NCBI GenBank assembly: GCA_018651445.1
Contig: JABIDZ010000042.1
Coordinates: forward strand, 1-5,936
DNA from: Candidatus Iainarchaeum sp.
Lineage (GTDB): Archaea; Iainarchaeota; Iainarchaeia; Iainarchaeales; JAAZKV01
Length of the DNA: 5,936 nt
Reading direction: 5' to 3'
The translations under genes and the position numbers were made by a program. Under the pieces are notes generated by a model. It did not search any database. It had not been told where the DNA came from and was given only the letters and a program-made list of their open reading frames with translations. Below are positions 1-5,213 of this stretch, piece by piece; position 1 is the first letter of the stretch; the number at the start of each line of letters is the position of its first letter.

Positions 1-1112
1 AAAAGTAAAATCATCAAAAAACTTCCAATTGCTGCAATAATCAAACCGACGTGTAGACTAAGCGTTGCAAGAGAAATTAACATACAAGTCATTACACCCA
101 AATGAATCATTACTTCTCGATAAATAATATAATCAACTGCGTTTTCTCCAGCGTTTGCATAAGATGTTGCATCAACAGATATTTCAGAAGACGGTTTAAC
201 AAAACCGTGTATTGCATCAATAATAAATGCAAAAATTGTTGTACTTACAAACAAACGAACAATCCATAATACTCCTCCAACAAATATCGAACTCGAAATA
301 AGATTCTTTTTGTTTTTGTCAAAAAACGAACCAAAAATAATTGTTGCGATAAATGAGAACACTAACAACGTAGTCGTAATCAATCCTAAAGTAACATAAC
401 TTCCAACTATTGAAAACAAAATAAGCGGCCAGAATAAGGTAAATCCTCTTACATATAACCCATACCCATAATATCCTGTAGAATGATGTTTGTTTCTTTT
501 TGTAAAAATCTTGTTAATAGAAAAATCAACACACTCTTTTTTGTCTTTTGTAAGCAAGAGCGGAATTACCGAGGATATAATTATTACGACAACAAATCCT
601 AACAAATAGCTAAAGTTAGTATAAACAATAATTACGCCCCCAATCACTGGCGCTGCTGCTGAAAGCAAAGATGTTATCACACTTCCAATCGCAACTTCTT
701 TACCTTTACTACCTGCGTCACTATTCTCTGCAAAATCTGAGTGAAATGCCAACCAAAATATACCGCTATATGCTCCACCAACACAACCAATTATAAAAAT
801 TGGAATTGGAATTGATTCTAATAAAAACAAAAGTACAAAATAAATTATAATTAATGGTTGAGCAAAGATTATTGTATGTTTAAGACCAATTTTTGAAGAC
901 AAATAAGCTGCCGGTATAAGTGATAAGATGTGACAAAAACTACTCGCGGTAAAAAATAAGAAAACATCAAATAAAGGGTAACCTAAATTTAACAAAAATA
1001 AGGGGATAAAAATTGAGATCAAACCAAAAGAAAATGCACGGAGCCCAAGGTTAATATATAATTCGTCAATTTCTTTGTTTTGTAGTAAATGAAAATGCTT
1101 GTGTGAGTCCAT
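1..1112 (-). CDS. MFS-type membrane transporter, C-terminus cut by window edge
   Basis: This multi-pass membrane protein has the look of a major facilitator superfamily transporter, which moves small solutes by proton or ion coupling or by facilitated diffusion. The substrate cannot be told. The frame is open for 370 codons from the ATG at 1112 to the window edge, so the last part is missing. About ten or eleven hydrophobic segments are visible, at roughly residues 24-44, 49-71, 79-99, 103-124, 141-164, 168-187, 224-246, 248-262, 272-290, 292-304 and 335-369. A motif-A-like loop, YLSSKIGLKHT (70-80), lies between helices 2 and 3, and a weaker copy, FGSFFDKNKKN (260-270), lies in the second half. 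This is the internal two-fold arrangement of MFS proteins. A charged linker (188-210, KDKKE and TKRNKHH) separates the halves. The family assignment rests on this architecture; other polytopic carriers are possible. The gene diverges from the transglutaminase-like gene, and a TATA-like box about 23-27 bases upstream suggests a leaderless or very short-leader transcript. Confidence 0.75.
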   Translation of the reverse strand, partial: MDSHKHFHLLQNKEIDELYINLGLRAFSFGLISIFIPLFLLNLGYPLFDVFLFFTASSFCHILSLIPAAYLSSKIGLKHTIIFAQPLIIIYFVLLFLLESIPIPIFIIGCVGGAYSGIFWLAFHSDFAENSDAGSKGKEVAIGSVITSLLSAAAPVIGGVIIVYTNFSYLLGFVVVIIISSVIPLLLTKDKKECVDFSINKIFTKRNKHHSTGYYGYGLYVRGFTLFWPLILFSIVGSYVTLGLITTTLLVFSFIATIIFGSFFDKNKKNLISSSIFVGGVLWIVRLFVSTTIFAFIIDAIHGFVKPSSEISVDATSYANAGENAVDYIIYREVMIHLGVMTCMLISLATLSLHVGLIIAAIGSFLMILL

Positions 1113-1132
1113 TACAAAAAAACTACTTGCGT

Positions 1133-1142
1133 GAATATAATT
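1133..1142. promoter_or_regulatory. TATA-like box A between divergent genes, usable in both directions
   Basis: The sequence AATATAATT on the plus strand reads AATTATATT on the minus strand, so it resembles archaeal box A either way. On the minus strand it sits about 25 bases before the ATG at 1112, the spacing of a leaderless transcript. On the plus strand it would place a transcription start near 1163-1166, giving a short leader before the ATG at 1177 or a 36-base leader before the ATG at 1201. A second plus-strand possibility is TTAATAG near 1149-1155. This is inferred from sequence and spacing only. Confidence 0.45.
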
Positions 1143-1170
1143 GTTTGCTTAATAGCCAAAAAGCAAATAA
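1141..1170. repeat. Inverted repeat before the transglutaminase-like gene
   Basis: TTGTTTGCTT (1141-1150) pairs with AAGCAAATAA (1161-1170). Nine of ten positions are Watson-Crick pairs and one is a G-T wobble, and the ten-base loop is AATAGCCAAA. It lies next to the divergent TATA-like box and ends six bases before the first ATG of the plus-strand gene. In that position it could be an operator for a dimeric regulator or an RNA hairpin in the leader. AT-rich DNA yields such repeats by chance, so function is unproven. Confidence 0.35.
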
Positions 1171-1176
1171 TAAAGA

Positions 1177-2949
1177 ATGAGAAAATACTATTTAATTAGT
1201 ATGAGAAAAATAGTTTTTTTACTAATATTAGTATTATTATCATGTAGCGTTATTGCTGAAGAGTTTTACCCAACTACGATTTCTGGATTAGAAACTAGAG
1301 CAAAACTTTGGGGAGACGGAACTATTTCGGATTTAAGGACGGGGCAAGAAATAACTTTGAAAACACTCACCTTTCAAGAATCCGATTTTCAAGAAGTTAA
1401 TGTTGTAAGTGAAGTACTACGTATCAATGGAAAAGAAATTTTGCCAGAATATGTTCTTGATGAATTTAACAACAAATATGTTAAATTTACTATTACCGAA
1501 AACGGTTCTTTTGTGTACGAATTGGTTGCAGACATAAAAACACAAGCGCTAGTGTTTGAAGTAAACGATTATACTCTAGGAACTGCTCCGCAAAATTTAG
1601 CTAGTTTTTTAAGTAAAAGCGAGACCATTGAAAGTGATTCTAGTGAAATCATCACGGTTGCTGCACACAAATTAAATTCCAATAGTTTTTTGGAAACACT
1701 TAATGACACGATTTTTTGGGTAAACGATTATGTCGAGTATGCGCGTGATAACGAATTCCAATTGTATTATTCACAACAACGCTCATCGATAGAAACGCTA
1801 TTATCAAAAAAAGGTGTTTGTGATGAATTCGCGAATCTCGCAGCAGGAATCTTGCGCGCAAAAGGAATCCCTACACGCCTAGCAACCGGCTTGAGTTTTG
1901 ATGGAACCCAGTGGGGAAACCATGCATGGATCGAAGTATATCACAACGAAGTTGGTTGGATTCCAAGCGACCCTACCTTTCGTGAATCCGGTTTTGTTGA
2001 CGCCACACACATAAAAATTGGTTCGTTTAACGATGTTACTTTATCACAAACAAAAGCTGTTTATCCTGGCAATTCGGAAATTGTTTTTAGTACAAATAAA
2101 TTACCCGAAGTTACGATTAAAAATAAAGAATATTTTTCACATGTAACACTTGCCGCTAGTCCTAACGAACTAAATTCAGGCAGATGGAATGAAATTAAAT
2201 TAAAAGTTAAAAATAATACGCAGAACACAGTTAATGCACCCATCCGCGTTCGAACGAACGAAGCAAAACGATCAGGGATAACAAAAGTTGCTTGCTTAGA
2301 TTTAACCGATTGTTTATTTGTCGATGAAACAAAAAAATCGGTTACACTTTTACCCGGTGAAGAAAAAGAACTTACGTTTGGGTTCTACCCCGACATTGAT
2401 CTAAAAGAAAATGAAATTCTTACTACACACCTAATTTTTGATTCACTTGCAGAACCACTAGAACACGAAATTGTTATTAGACACGGAGAACTTATTGACA
2501 ATGGATTAGTAACTGTAAAAGACTTAACTCCAATCACTACTACTGAAAAGTTAATGCTTGAGATACTTGTTGGAAATAACAAACCAAGAACAAGTATAAT
2601 TTCGATTAGCTTAACAGGTACAGATACAAACTTTCTTTGGAGTGAAACGCTAAGCCCATTTGAACTTGCGAATTTTAGAAAAGAAATTCCATTAACCGCG
2701 ACAAAGTTTCTTGTTACAATTGAAACCGAAAGTGAGATTTATAGTCAGACTATTTATCCAATAATTAGAGCTGCGTCCACACCTATAACCCCTGATAAAA
2801 CAGTAATAATACAAAAAATTCCAAATAAACCGAATGCCGACCCGGTAAAAACTGTTTTTGATAATCCTGAGTTGATTTTGCTTGCGTCACTTGTACTAGT
2901 AGCATTTGTTTTGTTAGTAGTAATTGCAATGCGAAAACGCTATGTTTAA
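1177..2949 (+). CDS. Secreted, membrane-anchored transglutaminase-like protein
   Basis: This extracytoplasmic protein carries a transglutaminase/cysteine-protease-like core. Numbered from the ATG at 1177, residues 9-27 form a signal peptide with a basic start, a hydrophobic core and a VIA cleavage site before Glu28; LLSC at 20-23 is a poor lipobox alternative. A beta-rich region follows to about 160. The core spans about 165-285 and shows the triad in order: Cys215 in KKGVCDEFANLAAGILRAKG, His249 in GNHAWIEVY and Asp265 in WIPSDPTF. All three are present, so it is probably active as a peptidase or amide-transferring enzyme on surface proteins or peptides, although many archaeal members are uncharacterised. 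Residues 320-530 look like two Ig-like/CARDB-type beta domains (WNEIKLKVKNNTQN; LEILVGNNKPRTS). Cys373 and Cys379 could form a disulfide. A proline-rich linker leads to one membrane helix (about 566-584) and the cytoplasmic tail MRKRYV. The start may instead be the ATG at 1201 (Met9), which gives a more usual signal peptide. The gene stands alone on its strand, divergent from the MFS gene. Confidence 0.85.
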   Translation: MRKYYLISMRKIVFLLILVLLSCSVIAEEFYPTTISGLETRAKLWGDGTISDLRTGQEITLKTLTFQESDFQEVNVVSEVLRINGKEILPEYVLDEFNNKYVKFTITENGSFVYELVADIKTQALVFEVNDYTLGTAPQNLASFLSKSETIESDSSEIITVAAHKLNSNSFLETLNDTIFWVNDYVEYARDNEFQLYYSQQRSSIETLLSKKGVCDEFANLAAGILRAKGIPTRLATGLSFDGTQWGNHAWIEVYHNEVGWIPSDPTFRESGFVDATHIKIGSFNDVTLSQTKAVYPGNSEIVFSTNKLPEVTIKNKEYFSHVTLAASPNELNSGRWNEIKLKVKNNTQNTVNAPIRVRTNEAKRSGITKVACLDLTDCLFVDETKKSVTLLPGEEKELTFGFYPDIDLKENEILTTHLIFDSLAEPLEHEIVIRHGELIDNGLVTVKDLTPITTTEKLMLEILVGNNKPRTSIISISLTGTDTNFLWSETLSPFELANFRKEIPLTATKFLVTIETESEIYSQTIYPIIRAASTPITPDKTVIIQKIPNKPNADPVKTVFDNPELILLASLVLVAFVLLVVIAMRKRYV

Positions 2950-2956
2950 GCTTAAA

Positions 2957-2964
2957 TTTAAAAG
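2957..2964 (+). promoter_or_regulatory. Candidate box A for the hairpin region and tRNA-Gly
   Basis: TTTAAAAG lies just after the stop codon of the upstream gene. A start about 25 bases downstream would fall near 2985-2990. An alternative box, TTTAATTA at 2980-2987, would start transcription near 3010, inside the first hairpin. No TATA-like sequence lies at the usual distance (about 3060-3068) directly before the tRNA, where the DNA is AGAAGCGAAATGCGC. The tRNA therefore probably comes from a longer precursor that includes the hairpins. This is inferred from spacing. Confidence 0.4.
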
Positions 2965-3002
2965 CAATTTCCAAGACGATTTAATTAGATAGTTCATTAA
3001 GC

Positions 3003-3087
3003 GACCAAACAAAACACAAGTTTTGTGGGTCCAGAAAAAGCAGAGCTTTTTCTTAGAAGCGAAATGCGCTTTGGCATCGACGGCCAA
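3003..3087 (+). ncRNA. Candidate structured RNA: four consecutive hairpins before tRNA-Gly
   Basis: Four hairpins follow one another with zero to three bases between them. H1 (3003-3031) pairs GACC with GGTC and, past a small internal loop, ACAAAAC with GTTTTGT around ACAA. H2 (3033-3053) is a perfect nine-pair stem, AGAAAAAGC with GCTTTTTCT, around AGA. H3 (3057-3071) pairs AAGCG with CGCTT. H4 pairs TTGGC (3071-3075) with GCCAA (3083-3087); it shares base 3071 with H3, so one terminal pair must give way. An alternative ACGG/CCGT stem occupies 3080-3091. By hand count 43 of 92 bases from 3001 to 3092 are G or C, well above the surrounding DNA. It could be a separate non-coding RNA, a leader of the tRNA precursor, or a termination region for the upstream gene. 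I do not recognise a known family, and I saw no clear C/D box pair. Confidence 0.4.
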
Positions 3088-3092
3088 CCGTT

Positions 3093-3164
3093 GCGACCGT
3101 AGTCTAGTGGTTATGATTCTACCTTGCCAAGGTAGGGGCTCGGGTTCAATTCCCGGCGGTCGCA
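3093..3164 (+). tRNA. tRNA-Gly (anticodon GCC)
   Basis: The full cloverleaf can be drawn by hand. The acceptor stem is GCGACCG (3093-3099) with CGGTCGC (3157-3163), seven perfect pairs. The D stem is GTC/GAT with one G-U pair, and the loop contains GG at 3109-3110. The anticodon stem is CTACC/GGTAG around TTGCCAA, with anticodon GCC at 3126-3128. The variable loop is four bases. The T stem is TCGGG/CCCGG around TTCAATT. The discriminator is A3164. It reads the glycine codons GGC and GGU. There is no intron and no encoded CCA, so the CCA end would be added by the CCA-adding enzyme, as is usual in archaea. It lies downstream of the hairpin array and converges on the minus-strand membrane protein gene, with its 3' end 17 bases from that gene's stop codon. 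Confidence 0.96.
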
Positions 3165-3173
3165 TATATTAAA

Positions 3174-3189
3174 TTCTTTTTTAAAAGAA
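3174..3189. terminator. T-run with hairpin at the tRNA / convergent gene junction
   Basis: TTCTTTT (3174-3180) pairs with AAAAGAA (3183-3189) around a two-base loop, and the plus strand has an unbroken run of six T at 3177-3182, ten bases past the tRNA. Archaeal RNA polymerase stops mainly at T-runs, so this is a plausible terminator for the tRNA transcript. The minus-strand gene's TAA stop (3181-3183) lies inside the repeat. Termination in that direction would be weaker, because only four T follow one another on that strand. Confidence 0.5.
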
Positions 3190-3534
3190 CCAAATATACA
3201 AAAAGTATATTCCTATAACAAAAATTATTATTCCGACTAGTTTCATTAAAAATAGTTTTAGTTTTAAAGGAATTATAATCGACTTTATTTTTTCATCTGC
3301 TTCGTCTTGGAAAAGAATTTTTACTTTTTTGTTTTTCTTATGTCTTCGAACGGAATCAAATAAAGGAACTAAACCAAGTAAGCGTTTTGGAATAAAAAAA
3401 TACCATATACCAAAATACGTGAAAAAGAATCCTGCAGAAATAATCGCGTCTATAAACAGGGTTAAAATAAACGCGAAGCCTCCTCCAAAAATACATAGAA
3501 TATTCATTGCTAAGAAATTCTTTTTCCTATTCAT
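3181..3534 (-). CDS. Small membrane protein of unknown function (117 aa)
   Basis: I do not recognise this protein. It has a basic start (MNRKK), a hydrophobic stretch at about 8-47 long enough for two membrane helices joined by a short turn near Asp29, a charged loop at about 48-95, and a final aromatic-rich helix at about 96-117 ending YFLYIWFF. The loop is strongly basic first (SVRRHKKNKKVK, 61-72) and then acidic (QDEADEK, 76-82), and probably faces the cytoplasm by the positive-inside rule. Three helices would leave the two ends on opposite sides of the membrane. The ATG at 3534 is preceded by no Shine-Dalgarno sequence and lies 13 bases after the stop of the lysine-tailed membrane protein gene, so the two are probably co-transcribed and may work together. 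Its end converges on the tRNA-Gly gene. That it is a real gene is supported by its coherent membrane-protein composition and operon position; no function can be assigned. Confidence 0.72.
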   Translation of the reverse strand: MNRKKNFLAMNILCIFGGGFAFILTLFIDAIISAGFFFTYFGIWYFFIPKRLLGLVPLFDSVRRHKKNKKVKILFQDEADEKIKSIIIPLKLKLFLMKLVGIIIFVIGIYFLYIWFF

Positions 3535-3547
3535 AAACTAAATTAGA

Positions 3548-4549
3548 TTACTTTCGTTTTTTAGTTGTTTTCTTTTTAGTAACTTTTCTCTTTACTGTTT
3601 TTTTAGAAGACTTTTTCTTGACCGCTTTCTTCTTAACAACCCGCTTCTTTTTAGTCTTCTTTACAACTTTCTTTTTTGACTTCTTCTTAACTTTTGGAGT
3701 TACAACTCTTCTAGCAAGAATTCGTTTTATTCTTCTAGACGAATGCGCTTCTTGACGAATTTGTGCATAAATTTCTATTACTGCAAAATAATAACCAACA
3801 ATTACAGGTGCTAACGCAAATATCTGTGCGAAGTTAACTGCGATTTTATATGCTAACGCATTTGTAAAATAGTTTAATAAAATAATGTGTAAGATTGCGC
3901 CCAGTATAAGCGAGATTACGATAAACAAAACAAATAATGCGGCTAACGCAAATATTAAACCAATTAAAATTTTCCAAAACTTTTTGTGAGTTAAATGCCA
4001 CGATTCTTTGATAGTCTTTTTTATTGTAAAATTATGATTATAAAAAACGGTTACTGAAAACAACAATCTTATTGCATTGTAAATTATTATAGCTAAATAA
4101 CAAATAAGAAAAATAATCAAAGCAATGTTTATGAACATACTTTGAACCGATAAAGAATAACCATATAGCAAGGGAATTCCAAATAACAACAATAGTTGTG
4201 TTACACGATACGCTTTGTGAATATTCCAAACTAGAATATACCATAACTCAAGAATTACTAAAAATATCGTGTCAATAAATTTTCCTACCGACAATCTTTC
4301 AACATTAAACGCTTTGTGGTTTAATGTGTGACAAGTTAAAACGACTAATGCTATGATTAATGCTATGTACATTATGCCTATTAATCCATTAACTACCCAC
4401 AAAACTTCTTGTGAATACCACCCAATCCCAATCGCGACGGGAACAAAAACTAATGCAAAGAAAGACAACCAAAAAAATACTAGAAACCAAGCTAGTTTTT
4501 TAAGTGAAAACCAAGTATAGGTTGCACTAATTATTCTATCATAATCCAT
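3548..4549 (-). CDS. Multi-pass membrane protein with a lysine-rich C-terminal tail
   Basis: This integral membrane protein has about six or seven helices, at roughly residues 20-42, 49-73, 93-109, 115-132, 136-168, 194-224 and 234-262. Residues 171-200 contain the segment IKESWHLTHKKFWKIL, which resembles the rSWxLxkxxFW helix start seen in the glycerophosphodiester phosphodiesterase membrane-domain/DUF975-like group of polytopic proteins. That link is a weak family impression, not an assignment. From about residue 271 the protein becomes a basic tail: of the last 48 residues I count 28 Lys and 3 Arg, arranged as repeated KKK and KK blocks separated by V, T, S or A. The tail is probably cytoplasmic and could bind DNA, RNA, ribosomes or acidic lipid headgroups. 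The ATG at 4549 has a TATA-like box (4571-4578) about 25 bases upstream and no Shine-Dalgarno sequence, so a leaderless start fits. It lies 34 bases after the second kinase gene and 13 bases before the 117-residue membrane protein gene. Confidence 0.8.
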   Translation of the reverse strand: MDYDRIISATYTWFSLKKLAWFLVFFWLSFFALVFVPVAIGIGWYSQEVLWVVNGLIGIMYIALIIALVVLTCHTLNHKAFNVERLSVGKFIDTIFLVILELWYILVWNIHKAYRVTQLLLLFGIPLLYGYSLSVQSMFINIALIIFLICYLAIIIYNAIRLLFSVTVFYNHNFTIKKTIKESWHLTHKKFWKILIGLIFALAALFVLFIVISLILGAILHIILLNYFTNALAYKIAVNFAQIFALAPVIVGYYFAVIEIYAQIRQEAHSSRRIKRILARRVVTPKVKKKSKKKVVKKTKKKRVVKKKAVKKKSSKKTVKRKVTKKKTTKKRK

Positions 4550-4555
4550 GCAATA

Positions 4556-4566
4556 AATAGGCTATT
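4556..4566. repeat. Short palindrome between box A and the membrane protein start
   Basis: AATAG (4556-4560) and CTATT (4562-4566) form an eleven-base palindrome around a central G. It lies between the TATA-like box at 4571-4578 and the ATG at 4549, a place where archaeal repressors often bind. The same core, AATAGCC, also occurs at 1151-1157, before the transglutaminase-like gene. It is short enough to be chance. Confidence 0.25.
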
Positions 4567-4570
4567 GTAG

Positions 4571-4578
4571 TTTTTAAG
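4571..4578 (-). promoter_or_regulatory. Candidate box A for the lysine-tailed membrane protein gene
   Basis: On the minus strand this reads CTTAAAAA, centred about 25 bases before the ATG at 4549, the spacing expected for a leaderless archaeal gene. If real, the two membrane protein genes can be transcribed independently of the kinase pair. I see no T-run on the minus strand between the second kinase and this gene, so read-through is also possible. Confidence 0.4.
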
Positions 4579-4583
4579 TTTTT

Positions 4584-5213
4584 TTAATGGAGGACTTTGT
4601 CAATTAAAGGTTTTATTTGTTCAAAAACTTTTGAGATCGATACATTCGCGTCAATTATTTGTATGTTTTCGTTAGGCAAGTTAGTTGGTAAATCTAAAAA
4701 ATGTTTTCGTAAATTGGTTATAAAATCAAGTTCTCGAAATTTATCTGAGTCCTGTCTTTTCTCATCTTTTGCATAAGAAATTCTTTTATGTCCTTCTTCA
4801 GGCGAAACATCCATTATCAAAGCTAGGTCTGGAGCTAAAAAATCTTTGTGAGACGCAAAAACTTTTTCAAAATCAGTTCCTTGTACTGTTTGATACGCAA
4901 TGGACGAGTACTTATATCTATCACAAATAACAACAAAATCTTTTTCTATAAGCGGTTTGATTACATTTTCTATATGCCATTGTCTATCATCAATAAAGGC
5001 TTGGAATAACTCTGCTTTACAATCAGCACTTGTTTTTTGTTGTTTAAATAATTCTCTAATCGCAAGTCCATACGGCCCATTTGTTGGTTCGTCGGTTACA
5101 AGAATATTATCATATTTCTTTGATTTATCAAAAATATATTCAAAAGCTTTTTTTATTTGAGTTCCTTTTCCACTACCGGGCAAACCATCAAAAACAATAA
5201 ACGTTCCAGTCAT
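4584..5213 (-). CDS. tmk: Thymidylate kinase (dTMP kinase), bacterial-like form
   Basis: This cytoplasmic P-loop kinase transfers phosphate from ATP to dTMP to give dTDP for dTTP synthesis. At 209 residues it has the usual length of the family. The Walker A loop is GLPGSGKGT (10-18). DEPTNGPYG (41-49) matches the family's (R)EPGGTPxG strand-turn. DDRQWH (75-80) corresponds to the ADRxQH helix, and CDRYKYSSIAYQ (97-108) is the highly conserved DRYxxSxxAYQ signature. Proline and aspartate at 128-129 and 135 (APDLALIMDVSPEE) lead to a lid (about 144-159) rich in Arg and Lys. The P-loop lacks the Arg of eukaryotic-type enzymes, so catalytic basic residues in the lid are expected, as in E. coli-type enzymes. 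The start overlaps the stop of the preceding kinase gene as ATGA, with AGGTGA six bases upstream, so translation is coupled. The odd point is the neighbouring second family member. Another nucleoside monophosphate substrate cannot be excluded. Confidence 0.9.
   Translation of the reverse strand: MTGTFIVFDGLPGSGKGTQIKKAFEYIFDKSKKYDNILVTDEPTNGPYGLAIRELFKQQKTSADCKAELFQAFIDDRQWHIENVIKPLIEKDFVVICDRYKYSSIAYQTVQGTDFEKVFASHKDFLAPDLALIMDVSPEEGHKRISYAKDEKRQDSDKFRELDFITNLRKHFLDLPTNLPNENIQIIDANVSISKVFEQIKPLIDKVLH

Noticed and set aside
1240..1250. Lipobox-like LLSC in the transglutaminase-like signal peptide
   Set aside because: Leu at position -2 is unusual for a lipobox, a standard cleavage site (VIA before Glu28) follows four residues later, and the protein already has a C-terminal membrane anchor.
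2061..2974. Three short minus-strand frames opposite the transglutaminase-like gene
   Set aside because: They overlap a long frame with a signal peptide, catalytic triad and membrane anchor, and have no supporting motifs.
2914..3165. 83-codon minus-strand reading frame beginning MRPPGIEPEP across the tRNA
   Set aside because: It is antisense to a perfect tRNA-Gly and to the hairpin array. The opening residues are simply the complement of the T arm and anticodon arm, a well-known spurious annotation.
3329..3541. 70-codon plus-strand frame opposite the 117-residue membrane protein
   Set aside because: It lies wholly antisense to a gene with coherent membrane-protein composition, and it has no promoter-like sequence of its own at a sensible distance.
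3551..3700. Low-complexity tract considered as a repeat array or CRISPR-like element
   Set aside because: It contains no regular repeat-spacer pattern. It is explained by lysine codons of the C-terminal tail read on the minus strand.
4038..4244. 68-codon minus-strand frame inside the lysine-tailed membrane protein gene
   Set aside because: It is an out-of-frame shadow. The 333-residue frame has the clear membrane helices and spans it fully.
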